From positions 1 through 64,000 of the forward strand of contig JAVTVY010020503.1 in NCBI GenBank assembly GCA_036873755.1: a stretch of DNA of 64,000 nucleotides, written 5' to 3'. Positions 9,356 to 19,498 of the stretch are shown piece by piece; positions within the stretch are counted from its first letter, which is position 1; the number at the start of each line of letters is the position of its first letter. A program made the translations under genes and the position numbers. The notes beneath the pieces are model-generated. The model had not been told where the DNA came from. It worked only from the letters and a program-made list of their open reading frames with translations, and searched no databases. Source of the stretch: Hanleya hanleyi. Taxonomy: Eukaryota; Mollusca; Polyplacophora; Lepidopleurida; Hanleyidae.

Positions 9356-10417
9356 AATTTTGCACTTTTTTAGAGATTCCAAGAATTCCAGGTCAGCAAT
9401 TTTATTTTGATTTTCTTTTTACGCACGTCAAAGCGTTTCCCGTCCAACGGACATTTTAAAATGGCGAAAATACGGGGTCGACCTACTCGTTTTTTTTGTG
9501 TAAAATGTTATCGCCAGAGAAATCATCATTTTCGCTCCCTGAAAAAGTTCAGATTTTGGCCTGCCATATATTCAATTTCGGGTACGATTAACTCTAGAGT
9601 GTCGCGTATATGCGACCAACAAGCAATTACTATATCCTCGTTTGGAGAAATGGTTACGTCCATTTTCGCTCCCCGAAAATGTTCAAATTTTGGCCTGCCA
9701 TATATTCAATTTCGGGTACGCTTAACTCTGGAGTGTCGCGTATATGCGACCAACAAGCAATTACTATATCCTCGTTTGGAGAAATGGTTACGTCCAACAG
9801 GGTGATATTATAGATATCAGTTTGCACAAAGGAAAGAAGAATTAACATGCTGTCAAATACGTGCAACCTTCCTCATCATAAAATTAGGGAGGGGTCACTG
9901 TGCGAAACCGTGGCAAGTGTGGACTGCACCCTGAAGTTGAAGGCCAGGCTTGGGTGATGAAGCCTCACGATGACGAACAACTCACCTGCAAGAATTACCT
10001 GTGATCACGATTACAATGTGACCGAGTTTGGCGGTAATATCATCAACCACTGAGAGGCATATTATCAGGCCTGACTACAGGTAACCTACGTTGGTCATTT
10101 TCCCCTGCTACACCGAAGACCCGGAATGATTTTTTTTTCGAATGTTGTAAATGAATGTTTACTTAGAGGTGGCCATGTGACAGTGTAAAATGCCGGATCA
10201 TTTCAGTTCTGTATGTGTTGAAAGACAGAAACCAAGCTTTTGGACAATGTTACAATGTAAACTTCAGGACTCGATTAAGATTGACTTTCGGGGAATTCAA
10301 ATGTTATTATCTCAAGAATTCCAGGTCAGCAATTTATTCACTTCTGCATTTGTCTTTTTTGCTTATAGTCTAGTTGACAGCATACGTATTGCAGATAACG
10401 AACTTGCAGTCATATCA
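9356..10417 (+). repeat. Long spacer, copy 3
   Basis: About 1060 bp, collinear with copy 2, with the 134-bp segment duplicated again. The second half has a few private substitutions. Confidence 0.88.
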
Positions 10418-10488
10418 GCATCGGTGGTTCAGTGGTAGAATTCTCGCCTGCCACGCGGGTGACCCGGGTTCGATTCCCGGCCGATGCA
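10418..10488 (+). tRNA. tRNA-Gly(GCC), consensus copy
   Basis: Anticodon at 10450-10452. Last intact copy before the array is disrupted. Confidence 0.93.
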
Positions 10489-10619
10489 AATTTTGCACTT
10501 TTTTCAGAGATTTCAAGAATTCCAGGTCAGCAATTTTATATACCTCTGTATTTATCTATTTTGTTTATAGTCTAGTTGACAGCATGCGTGTTGCAGATAA
10601 CGGTGTTGCAGTCATATCA

Positions 10620-10640
10620 GCATCGGTGGTTCAGTGGTAG
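10620..10640 (+). pseudogene. tRNA-Gly cut after 21 nt
   Basis: The copy matches consensus through the D loop (ending GGTAG) and is then replaced by unrelated sequence leading into a foldback. This is the right edge of the regular array. Confidence 0.9.
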
Positions 10641-10671
10641 TTTAGTTTTTCAAGTTCTTTTCTTCACTCTT

Positions 10672-10868
10672 AAAACGCAAATGTTACATTTAACATCTAG
10701 AGGGTTGGAGGAGGGAAAGCATTTAGAAATTGTTGTTTCACCACTTTTAAGTGTTGGACGCAACAGCTTAAAATGTTGCATTTAACGCTTAAAAGTGATG
10801 AATACAACACTTTCTAAATGTTTTCCTTCCTCCAACCCTCTAGATGTTAAATCTAACATTTGCGTTTT
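10672..10868. mobile_element. 197-bp foldback (MITE-like palindrome)
   Basis: Near-perfect inverted repeat centred at ~10770. The outer ends are AAAACGCAAATGTTA and its complement at 10854-10868. There is no coding capacity. Sequence right of it (GGAGAATAGG...ACAGCGATTGGAC) has a diverged relative at ~12563. Confidence 0.8.
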
Positions 10869-11382
10869 CTCTCGGAGAATAGGACACCGACTACAGCGAT
10901 TGGACAATATTCATTACGGAAGTAAAGTGGATTTTATGATTTATTTATTTTCGTCTCTGCAATAATTGATCTTGATGACTAAGAAGTTCTTGGTCACATT
11001 GTAATTGAAGAATTAATTTAAGCAAATTCTTTTTACATACCTTCAACATCGTCAAAGTGATGCTGAAGCTATAACCTGTCTTTTATCACTTGTGGCATTG
11101 AAAAATGACACATAAGATCATTTCACTCCTGTATATGTTGAAAGACAGAAACCAAGCTTTTTGACAATGTTACAATGTAAACTTCAGGACTCGATTAAGA
11201 TTGACTTTCGGGGAAATCAAATGTTGTTATCCCAAGAATTCCAGGTCAGCAATTTATTTTCTGCTATATTTATCTAGCGCCGCTATAATGTTACATGATT
11301 TGAAATATTATGTGTAAGATAAGCTTGTATATATGTTGAATATACTGATTATGGTGAATAAATTTCACTTCAAGAGAAAAAC

Positions 11383-11433
11383 AAATTCCCGCCTGCCACG
11401 CGGGTAACACGGGCTCGATTCCAGGCCGAAGCA
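11383..11433 (+). pseudogene. Decayed tRNA-Gly 3' part
   Basis: Matches from the anticodon arm (GCCTGCCACGCGGG) to the acceptor, with changes in the T loop and stems. The 5' half is missing. Confidence 0.75.
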
Positions 11434-11577
11434 AATTTTCCACTTTTTTAGAGATTCCAGATATTTTTAGAAAAGAATTCCAGGTCAACAATTTTATTTA
11501 CTTCTATATTTATCTATTTTGTTTATAGACTAGTTGACAGCATACGTGTTGCAGATAACGATCTTGCAGTCATATCA

Positions 11578-11614
11578 GCATCGATGGTTCAGAGAATATT
11601 CGCCTGCCACGCGG
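11578..11614 (+). pseudogene. Decayed tRNA-Gly with internal deletion
   Basis: GCATCGATGGTTCAG is joined to a shortened D arm and CGCCTGCCACGCGG, then similarity stops. Confidence 0.75.
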
Positions 11615-12035
11615 CAATGTTTCATTGTTTTATTTCTCCCCTATGGCAGCTAAAGTATAGATAAAACACACACCAATGAAGTTTAAGTTTGTCAGGCTGG
11701 AGAAATCGATGTTCAGGAAGACATGGTGTATGAACAACGCTACATGTAATGTGCAAAATTGTAAAGTATTGCTCTTATTATGAGATATATATTAGTTAGT
11801 TTGATTTAGGTGAACTTCGTATTATATTTGTATCTGTATGTGTGTGAACATAGTTCATATTTATCTGTGATATTCATTAATTCTTAACTATATATGGGCT
11901 ATTATTTTTACAAAAGTATTGACATTGTGAATTATTTTCATTTCAAAAGAAAAAAGGGAAGTTGAATGACAGGCTGGGATGATAATGCGGGAATTATAGG
12001 GGTCAGCCCCACAATGACGAACAACTCACCTGCTA
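11615..12035. other. AT-rich stretch, no gene seen
   Basis: I see no coding or RNA feature in 11615-11960. From ~11965 a diverged long-spacer segment resumes (ACAATGACGAACAACTCACC). Confidence 0.5.
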
Positions 12036-12247
12036 GAGTGAATGAGTAAGTGAGTAGGATTGAAGGTCGTTTTCAACTATGTTGCAGTCATATCACGACG
12101 GTGCCTATATATGTGCCAGGACACGAGAATGCCCTCAGTTCCTACTACCATGGACACTGATCAGTACAGCACCCGATCACCCATTCAAGTATTGACCGGA
12201 CTCAACGTTGCTTAATTTAACTTCGGTGATCTGATGATAACCGGTAT
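12036..12247 (-). mobile_element. 5S-rRNA-derived SINE
   Basis: The minus strand begins with a segment resembling 5S rRNA (GATCACCGAAGTTAAG..., then CAACGTTGAGTCCGGTCAATACTTGAATGGGTGATCGGG in substance). It continues through a body shared with 63353-63573 and ends in a CACT-rich tail. It lies in decayed array DNA. The uninserted relative at ~9984-10012 reads CACCTGCAAGAATTACCTGTGATC straight through, so the insertion point can be seen by comparison. Confidence 0.8.
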
Positions 12248-13146
12248 GCCTGTGATCTTGATTGCAATGTAGTCGAGTTTGGCGGTAATATCATCAACCA
12301 CTGAGAGGCATATTAGCAGGCCTGACTACCAGTAATCTATACGTTGGTCATTTTCCTCTGCTACACCGAAGACGCGGAATGACTTTTCCGGAGGTTGTGA
12401 ATGGATGTTTTCTTGGAGGTGATAGTGCAAAATTCCGGACTCCATTAGGATTCACTTTCCGGAAATTTCAAATTCAACTTTTCTTCTACGATGTCCAGGT
12501 CAGTAGTTCATTTTTTTTGATAGTTCTTTTTATAATCTAGTCGATTGTATAAGGGTTATCGCGGAGAATAGGCGACCGCTTACAGCGATTGGACCATATT
12601 CATTCCGGAATTAAACTGATTTGTATGAAAAATTTATTTCTTTCTCTACAGTATTTTTTTTTTTTTTTATATATTTTTATTCAGGTTAGCACCATTCAGC
12701 AAAAGTGTATACATCATATTTTGCGCCACATTCGCCGTAGATATAATTATTTCATTTTCTTATGAACGTGGCAATTATAATCAGAAAGGCATTAAACCTG
12801 TTTTACTGTATATATAAATATAAATAACTATAATAAAATGAATTGACACTTGACATTAGGAGCACATTACCTATACATGGTGGAGGGTTCAGGGAGTACA
12901 TACTGTGTATCTGTTGTACAGAACTAAAGTAGCAGTGCATTGAAACTGGACCACCTGGCTTGGAAGATATCGTACTGACTACAGTAATTGATCTTCATAA
13001 CTAACAAATTCTTGGTCACATTGTAAATGAAAATTACATTTAAGCAAATTCGTCTTTCACACCTCCAACAACACCAGGGTGATGTTCAGGCTATATCGTC
13101 TCTTCTGTCAGTTGAGGCCTTGAAAAAAATTGTACATAAGGTCACT
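12248..13146 (+). repeat. Decayed long-spacer sequence
   Basis: 12240-12500 aligns to the long spacer (GAGTTTGGCGGTAATATCATCAACC in substance). 12970-13146 aligns to 10955-11115. A T16-type run lies near 12654. 12670-12960 has nothing I recognise. Confidence 0.65.
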
Positions 13147-13148
13147 TA

Positions 13149-14148
13149 ATCCGCCTTTTGCGCTATTCGTAATGCCGGTTTCGGCCGCAAGGTGGCGCTA
13201 GCGCTCACGGCACTTTGGTCTGTTTCGGTTGTCTGCTAAACATGTGCAGGAGGGAAGGCGGGTATTGTATTTCGCCTCGTTTCGTCAGATTTTCTCACTG
13301 ATGGAGACGTCCTTGGTAGTTTACGTAAATATTGTCATCAAATCTAATTTTTACTCGTTTGTACACGCATAATAAAAGCCGCTTTGTCAACAAATTGGGC
13401 AATCAAAGCTCGTCGTTGTTGTTGTTATAAAACATGGTGGGTGGCCGGCAGTTCAGCCTGATTAAACCACACTCTACTGAAAACAATCAGCAGGGGCCAG
13501 TTTGTTTGATAAAGTACTGTGAGAAATAATCGGATTATTAGTTAACCCGACTACCATGTAGCTGTTAATGTAGCTGTATGATTATAATGTGATAAACAAG
13601 AACCCAACCCGCCTCAGTTGGGACGGCTGGTAGTGTTTCATAATTTTATTGTGAAAAGACACACTGAACAGGAAATTAATGTGCCATAGGTCTTCTAACT
13701 TCTCATAAATACTGAGGAAGTAGTTTTTGTACTAATAGCTACTTATTTTTAATGTTTTAATTATCTAATTATTATACCATGTATTTCTTCTGCAAAAAAA
13801 ATCCTTTATCCCTGAGTCGATGACACGCAAGTCTCTACTATAACTAAACAAATGTTTTATAGCAACAACAACGGCGAGCTTTGATTGCCCAATTTGTTGA
13901 CAAAGCGGCTTTTATTATGCTTGTACAAACGAGTAAAAATTAGACTTGATGACTATACTTACATTGTTGTACGTAAACTACCAAGGACGTCTTCATCAGT
14001 GAGAAAATCTGACGAAACGAGGCGAAATACAATACCCGCCTTCCCTCCTGCACATGTTTAGCAGACAACCGGAACAGACCAAAGTGCCGTGAGCGCTAGC
14101 GCCACCTTGCGGCCGAAACCGGCATTACGAATAGCGCAAAAGGCGGAT
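13149..14148. mobile_element. 1000-bp non-autonomous DNA transposon, ~290-bp TIRs
   Basis: The termini are ATCCGCCTTTTGCG and its complement, flanked by a TA duplication (13147-13148, 14149-14150). The arms 13149-13433 and ~13859-14148 are near-identical inverted copies. The ~425-bp middle has no ORF of note. The uninserted relative at ~11105-11150 (CATAAGATCATTTCACTCC... GAAAGACAGAAACCAAGC) places the insertion within decayed array sequence. TA duplications fit Tc1/mariner-type integration, but no transposase is present. Confidence 0.85.
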
Positions 14149-14701
14149 TATTGTTATATGTTTGAAGACAGAAACCAGGTTTTTTTGACAATGTTACAGT
14201 GTAAAATTGAGGATAGTCGAGCTTGATTACAACGTGACAGCTTTTGACGGCAAAGTCATCAACCATTGGTAGACCCGAGTACCGGTAGACACGTTGGTCA
14301 TTTTCCTCTGCTACACGGAAGACTCGGAATAGAGTATTCGAAGGTTGAATATGTACTTGTTTTTTTGTGTTTTTTGTGTTTGTTTTTTTGACCGTGTTAC
14401 AGTTTAAAATTCAGAACTACATTAAGATTGACATTTGAGGGATTCCAAATTCAAATATAATTTTCCCAAAAAGTCCAAGTCAGTAGTTTAGTTCTTTTTG
14501 TTTGTTTTCATACCATAGTCGGCCGTATAAGTGTTGTAGATAACGATCTTGCAACATCGGTGGTTCTTTGCATGCATAGAATTCTCGCATGCCATGCGGG
14601 TGACCTGGGTGCGGGCGATTTCCGATCGATGAAATTTTTGGTGCAATTTTTCTCCACTATGGCACCTGCAGTAGAGAAATTCACGCAGCAAAGCTTGGGA
14701 T
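14149..14701 (+). repeat. Decayed array unit left of the giant element
   Basis: Matches the long spacer from GAAGACAGAAACCAGG onward with many changes, then a decayed leader (GTATAAGTGTTGTAGATAACG), a decayed tRNA, and AAGCTTGGGAT, equivalent to CCAGGCTTGGGTGATG in intact units. Confidence 0.75.
14554..14632 (+). pseudogene. Decayed tRNA-Gly
   Basis: ACATCGGTGGTT, then an insertion in the D arm, then AGAATTCTCGCATGCCATGCGGG and a garbled T arm in substance. Anticodon GCC is still legible but the T loop is lost. Confidence 0.75.
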
Positions 14702-14707
14702 GAGAAG
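14702..14707. repeat. 6-bp target site duplication, left
   Basis: GAGAAG directly precedes the AGTAGTATAG terminus. An identical GAGAAG directly follows the complementary terminus at 30746-30751. Confidence 0.9.
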
Positions 14708-14941
14708 AGTAGTATAGAAAGGACGGATAAAGCCATATTTTCCAGGGAGGTAACTCTTAGTTCCCATGGAGCATCCGCCAGGGGGCGCTGTTGTGGCGGT
14801 GGATACGAGCTTGGTATGTATGAGGGTCTGGTTGAATGGGGCGTGACCTGTGAACATGATAGGACATGTACTGGCCTGTCTGGTTTTCCACAATGTCGGT
14901 GACGTCCGTGTCTCTTCGGTGAGGTCATGGGTGTTTTCACA
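14708..14941. repeat. Left terminal segment of the giant element
   Basis: 234 bp mirrored at 30507-30745. It includes ACAGCGCCCCCTGGCGGAT-type sequence on one strand. Differences are few, for example a 2-bp insertion near 30566. Confidence 0.9.
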
Positions 14942-15016
14942 GAATAAATAAATAAATAAATAAATAAACAAATACATAAATAAACAAATAATAAATAAAT
15001 AAATAAATAAATAAAA
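14942..15016. repeat. AAATA/AAAT microsatellite in left arm
   Basis: About 75 bp of TAAA-type repeats with interruptions. The mirrored tract at ~30455-30506 is shorter (~52 bp). Translated it gives only low-complexity Leu/Tyr/Phe runs, not a gene. Confidence 0.9.
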
Positions 15017-15084
15017 AGCGGAACACGGACTCGTACAATATACAATATACGGGGAAATGCCTGTATGGGTATATCCCCATATAG

Positions 15085-16165
15085 CTCCATACTGGCTATA
15101 TGGGGGGGGGAGGGGTGATCAATTTTTTTTTGTGGGGTTTACTATGGGTTGTGGGGTCTCGTTTTTCTCGTCTCGCCAAGAAAATCACAATGGGAAGGGT
15201 CCCAGAGCGAAACGGTGAAATTTTTGGGAAAAGTACCGATGTCTGTATATAGGCTCATGTAGTCCCATACTGGCTATATGGGGGGGGGGGTCAAATTTTT
15301 TCGTGGGCTTTACTATGGGTTATGGGGTCTCGTTTTTCTCGTCTCGCCGAGAAAAACACAATGGGAGGGGTCTCGGAGCGAATCGGTGAAATTTTTGGGA
15401 AAAGTCACCGAGGTCTGTATATAGGCTCATACTGGCTGTATGGGGTATGGGGATGATCAATTTTTTTCGTGGGTGTTACTATGGGTTGTGGGGTCTCGAT
15501 TTTCTCGTCTCGTCGAGAAAAACGCAATGGGAGGGGTCCCGGAGCGAATCGGTGAAATTTTTGGGAAAAGTCACCGAGGTCTGTATATAGGCTCATACTG
15601 GCTATATGGGGGAGGGGTGGTCAATTTTTTTTGTGGGTGTTGCTATGGGTTGTGGGGTCTCGTTTTTCTCGTCTCGCCGAGAAAAACACAATGGGAGAGG
15701 TCCCGGAGCGAATCGGTGAAATTTTTGGGAAAAGTCACCGAGGTCTGTATATAGCCCTATGTAGTCCTATACTGGCTACAACCTGTAATACAGTCCTATA
15801 GGTTCAACCTGGGAAATTCACACACGTTGTGATATGGGTTGTTTGGATTTGTTTTTCTCGTCTCGTCATTTAGAACACGATGGGAAGGGTCCCCGAGCGA
15901 AACGGTGAAACTTTTCGAAAAGTACCGGGTAAGTCTGGATATAGGCTCATATAGCTCCATACTGGCTATATGGGGGTATAGGTTCAACCTGGGAAATTCA
16001 CACACGTTCATTGTGATATGGGTTGTTTAGATTTGTTTTGCACGTCTTGTCATTTAGAACACGATGGGAAGGGTTTCGAAGCGAAACGGTGAAATTTTTG
16101 GAAAAAGTTCACCGAGGCCTGGGTAGGCTCATATAGCCCCATACTGGCTATGAGGGTATAGGCCC
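15085..16165. repeat. Left subterminal tandem array
   Basis: Seven ACTGGCTATATGGGG-type starts at 15091, 15269, 15431, 15597, 15771, 15961 and 16143, a period of 162-190 bp. Each unit carries CTCGTTTTTCTCGTCTCG, GAGAAAAACACAATGGGA and CGGTGAAATTTTTGGG. The mirrored array is at 22920-23645 plus 30216-30375. Open frames across it reflect the repeat. Confidence 0.9.
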
Positions 16166-16960
16166 ATACTGGGTGGACGTTTTGGGGTCTAGGTGAGCCC
16201 CTAATGATCCTATGGTGTCGTGAGAGGTCTTATTTTGAAGCTCTCGTGGAGGAGCATCCGACTGGACTAATAGTTCGTCCGTTTTCAATATTCTGCGCAT
16301 GCGCTGTCTGGCCGTAGTATAGAAAGCAGGCATTTTGGGGGGTATGTGGGTGTGTGTTTGGCGTAGAGATGGACTGCTCTTGGTCCGAATGGGTCGTGGA
16401 AGGTGTCAAAGTGAAGCTTGTGTGGGGTAGAGTCAGAATGGCGTGTTTTTAAGTGCAAGTCGCGTCAATCTGCGCATGCGCAGTTGGTTGTAGTAAGTAA
16501 AGTGGCCATTTTGGGGCAGTGCAGGAAGGTATTTGGTGTCGAGATGGACCATCCTTGGTCCGAATGCGTCGTGCGGGGTGCTCTCTTGTAGCTCTCGGGG
16601 TGTGACCCCGATTTGAGGGCTGCCCACGTCACCTGTGACGTCATCAGTACGAGTAGGGGCGATTTGAGGGATGTTCACGTCATCTGTGACGTCATCGGTG
16701 ACGTCATCAGTAGGAGTAGTAGCCAAAATGGGCGTTTAGGGGGTGTGTGGAGGTGTGTTTGGGGTAGAGAGGGACCACCCTTGGTCCGAATGCCTCGTGG
16801 GATGTGTCATGTTGTAGGTCTCGGGGTATAGATCCTGATTTGAGTGATGTCCGCGTCATCTGTGACGTCATCAGTACGAGTGGTAGCGAAAGTGGGCATT
16901 TTGGGGCAGTGAAGGATGGATTAGTAGTATAAAAGCGCATTTCGAGCCCTATTGACCTTG
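16166..16960. repeat. Left CRE/NRF1-like subterminal region
   Basis: Diverged ~160-200 bp repeats. Four perfect TGACGTCA palindromes lie at ~16635, 16687, 16698 and 16864. GCGCATGCGC palindromes lie at ~16294 and 16472. Copies of the element's own terminal motif, GTAGTA(T/A)..(A)AAG, occur at 16314, 16490 and 16922. Mirrored at 21855-22920. Confidence 0.85.
16928..16935 (+). promoter_or_regulatory. TATA-like box facing the centre
   Basis: TATAAAAG at the inner edge of the repeat region, pointing toward the GT tract. The mirror copy near 21875 is weaker (TATAAA-type). No ORF with real composition follows closely, so promoter function is speculative. Confidence 0.35.
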
Positions 16961-16974
16961 CGGCGCAATGCGCA

Positions 16975-17170
16975 ATGAGTGTATGCGCGTGTGTGTGCGT
17001 GTGTGTGTGTATGCATGTGTGCATGCGTCTGTGTGCGTGCGTGCATGTGCGTGTGTTTATGCGTGTGTGTGTGTGCGCGTGCATGTGCGTGTGTTTATGC
17101 GTGTGTGTGTGTGCGTCTGTATGTGTGTTTGTGCGTGTGTGTGTGTTTGTGTTTGTGTATGCATGTGTGT
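16975..17170. repeat. GT-rich microsatellite, left outer
   Basis: Imperfect (GT/GC)n with TATGCGTG-type interruptions. Mirrored by a longer CA tract at 21436-21830. Long open frames here are low-complexity artefacts. Confidence 0.9.
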
Positions 17171-17239
17171 GTCGCCGTATGCAGGCGCACGCTCCTGTGG
17201 TGCACCCTGTACCCTATAGCCCGTAGGGCATAGGGTACG

Positions 17240-17445
17240 CCACCAAGAACAGAATACATGTACTCTGCGCATATCCATGCACATGTGCTATGTGCCTGTA
17301 CATGTAATCTGTTCATGTACATATACTGTCAATATACATGTTCCTTTTCCATCTACATGTACTCTGTGCATGTCATTCTACATGTACTCTGTTCACGTCC
17401 ATGTATACATACTCTGTTCAAACCCATGTACATACTCTCTGTCCA
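17240..17445 (+). repeat. TACATGTACTCTG-type minisatellite
   Basis: Irregular copies of a ~30-bp motif around CATGTACTCTGTTCA. It has no counterpart in the right arm, so it lies within the region missing there. Confidence 0.75.
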
Positions 17446-17535
17446 TGTCGCTATATAGCTGGAATATTGCGGAATGCGACGTTAAACCTTAATTTTCTCC
17501 CTCTCTCTCTCTCTCGCTCTCTCTATGAACATGTA
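17446..17535 (+). mobile_element. SINE 3' tail fragment
   Basis: GTCGCTATATAGCTGGAATATTGCGG and GCGACGTTAAACC in substance, followed by a CT microsatellite. The same tail type occurs at 53108-53170, and inverted at 31897-31960, 12036 and 63353. The 5' head is absent. Confidence 0.7.
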
Positions 17536-17913
17536 CTTTTTACAATGTCGCATGTAGACCGGTGAGAGAACAACAACAACAAGGATGACAGGTCAATCAT
17601 TTTATTTTCCCCTCCAGTACATCATACCCAAGCTGGGGGAGCCGCGTGGGTATGTTTACAATACAAGTAGCCTTTTGCCCAATCAGAGGCCGCCATTTGC
17701 ATCTGTCATATTCGTTCATGTCCGTTAGATGTATTATCGGCTGTTCTTGTCCAATCAGAAGTCGCCATTTCAGAAAGTTTCATCTTCGGCCATGTTCGCT
17801 CTGAACCGTTTGTTCTAATCGTCGTCAGGGAGGCCAGGGTAATGTTGAGGCAACATATCCTCAAATAGTTGTTTGCGCATTCTGAGTATTTATCAGTGCA
17901 TGGGTGAATACAT
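17536..17913. other. Downstream flank of the C2H2 gene
   Basis: No repeat seen. On the minus strand a 21-codon ORF (17815-17880, ATG to TAG, acidic end) lies 33 bp past the extended C2H2 frame. Its reality is uncertain. Two CCAATCAG motifs are at ~17680 and ~17752. Confidence 0.4.
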
Positions 17914-18747
17914 TCACCCGATGGGAAGATTCCGTAATTTGGTCACGAAAAACGTAACATTGGTCACCCTCTCTACGACCCATTGCAAGTTGGGGCGCTG
18001 TTCATAGGCCCATCCCAAGACATCCAATTGTTCCACTTGGTCCAGCATCATCTCTAGCGACGCCCGGTTAATGATGGTAAACGGTTGGTCAAATACCCGG
18101 ATGTTACTGCTCGGTTAAAAGTATCGGACTTGATCTGTCTCCTTATGCTGCAGCACATAACCAAACGCCAGATTTAATTTGAAGGACGTAGCTTGGTCAT
18201 TGAAGATGGCTTCCACGTAGCTGCGTAGACGGGCGAGGTTGGTCAGTCGGAAATTGTAGATATCTTGAATAGGGCGATGACGGTGGAAACAGTGCCGTAT
18301 CATGGGCCAATGGCGCCGATAGATGTCACTCACTGGATGGGCGTCCTGTAAGAGATCGCTGGGAACATCCACCGCATCTTCCACAAAATGTTCGTTGTTG
18401 TCAGGCGTATGACTGGGAACAGTAATGCTAGGGACCGGCTGGATATCTAGGCTCTTCTGAACTGTAGGTATAGGCGGGCTCTCCGTGTTCGCATCACCAG
18501 TGACATTCGTCTCCCCGGGCTCAACTTCACTAGGACAGAAGAGTTGACCACATTCTTCGCATGGACGCTTGGGTGGCCCATGAATTGAACGTTCATGGCG
18601 CTGTAAATGATCTGGGCGCTGAAACGACAGTGTAGGCCTACATATTGTACAGCTATACCGGGCGGTTCCATCGTGCTTGGCAGCCTCATGGCGGCGCAAG
18701 TCGTGCCGGCGAGTGAATGATTTCGAGCACGTAGTACAAGTGAACAT
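17914..18747 (-). pseudogene. C2H2 zinc-finger protein with in-frame stop
   Basis: The first ATG (18745-18747) lies ~45 bp after a TATA box. 210 codons are open to a TAA at 18115-18117, and the same frame then continues 66 sense codons to TGA at 17914-17916. That downstream part keeps normal coding composition and a compact aromatic/hydrophobic pattern, so the TAA is probably a recent nonsense change. The N-terminus has one regular C2H2 finger (CTTC...RRHEAAKH), a second with two extra residues between its Cys pair and its His pair, and a third CxxC without the His pair. A Ser/Pro-rich acidic linker follows, then a His/Arg-rich segment (RRHWPMIRHCFHRHR) and a basic/aromatic region ending at the stop. 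The right-arm copy lacks the 6-bp insertion in finger 2. I connect the C-terminal pattern, from memory only, with proteins of large virus-like elements in invertebrates. Function unknown; DNA binding is inferred from the fingers. Confidence 0.7.
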
Positions 18748-18792
18748 CTTGGTGGTTGACAAAGTGTCTGATGAAACGGCCAGGCCGTTTCC

Positions 18793-18800
18793 CTTTTATA
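18793..18800 (-). promoter_or_regulatory. TATA box of left C2H2 gene
   Basis: TATAAAAG on the minus strand, ~45 nt upstream of the ATG. The surrounding sequence is mirrored exactly at 20871-20878 in the right arm. GGCCTGGCC lies between TATA and the likely start site. Confidence 0.7.
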
Positions 18801-18884
18801 GCAAGCTAGCTGTTGATCTATTTTTAGCACACTCAGTTCAACTACCCCAAGTCGAGGACCGAGATGTACTGGTGTACGACTGAT

Positions 18885-19080
18885 CCGCATTGCGCGCGCG
18901 CGCGTGTGTGTGTATGTGTGGGCAGTGGGTTTTACATCCGGGACCTTGTCAGCATCCGGGTTTCCCAGTGTGTTCTTCCATCCGGGTACTGTGGGTTTAC
19001 ATCCGGGTCTTCATCTTACATCCGGGTTTTTCCATGTTTACTGTCAGGTGACCGGAACCGGAGTTGTCACAAGACAGGTG
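18885..19080. repeat. CATCCGGGT-repeat block, left
   Basis: Short direct repeats of ACATCCGGGT every ~25 bp, mirrored at 20570-20750. They lie upstream of the C2H2 promoter, so repeated factor sites are possible. Confidence 0.6.
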
Positions 19081-19498
19081 GGACCCACTTGCGTCTGTGT
19101 GTATGTGTGTGTGCTTGCGTATGAGTGTACGCGTGTGTGTGTGTTTGTGCGTGTGCGTGCATGTGCGTGTGTGTTTATGCGTCTGTGAGTATGTGTCTGT
19201 GCTTGCGTGTGTTTGTGTACGCGTGTGTGCGTGTGTGTGTATGCATGTGTGTGTTTGCGTCAGCGTGTGTGTGTGCTTGCGTGTACGTGAGTGTGTGTGT
19301 ATTGGTGTGAGTGTGTGTGTGTGTATGAGTGCGTGTTTGTGTGTATGCATGTGTGTATGCGTCTGTGTGCCTGCGTGTGTGTGTATGCGTCTGTCTGTAT
19401 GTGTGTATGCGTGTGTGTGTATGTGTGTATGCGTCTGTGTGTGTGTGCATGTGTGTGTATGCGTGTGTGTATGTGTGTGCGTGTGCGTGCATGTATAT
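19081..19498. repeat. GT-rich microsatellite, left inner
   Basis: About 415 bp of imperfect TG repeats, mirrored by CA at ~20325-20560. Frames here are open on both strands and not genes. Confidence 0.9.

Larger units (their letters stand above)
569..10640 (+). repeat. Tandem tRNA-Gly(GCC) array, 34 full-length copies
   Basis: The unit is a 71-nt tRNA gene plus a ~131-nt spacer, with a period of 202-204 bp. Each tRNA is followed within ~20 nt by a T6-T9 run, a plausible Pol III terminator. Three spacer classes recur: (a) CTTCTGCATTTATC...GCATACGTATTGC, (b) ATATACCTCTG...GATGACGGTGTTGCACTC and (c) TTACATCTG...GATAACGGTGTTGCAGTC. Blocks of 10, 14, 9 and 1+ copies are separated by a ~1 kb long spacer. 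Eleven copies are identical to the consensus. Runs of copies in blocks 2 and 3 show the same order of variants (for example 5312-6123 versus 7865-8677), which points to block duplication. Confidence 0.95.
10869..11620 (+). repeat. Decayed tRNA-array unit
   Basis: 11118-11260 is recognisably long-spacer sequence (GAAAGACAGAAACCAAGC, GACTCGATTAAGATTGAC). 11440-11576 is recognisable spacer leader. Both are more diverged than blocks 1-3, so this is an older array edge. Confidence 0.75.

Noticed and set aside
525..9459. Repeated 67-132-codon ORFs across the tRNA array
   Set aside because: They run through tRNA genes and spacers with the repeat period and use the same few frames. The tRNA cloverleaf explains the conserved part.
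14488..15090. 200-codon minus-strand ORF, mirrored near 30382
   Set aside because: It crosses the TTTA microsatellite and the element terminus and has no family resemblance. Its mirror has a frameshift.
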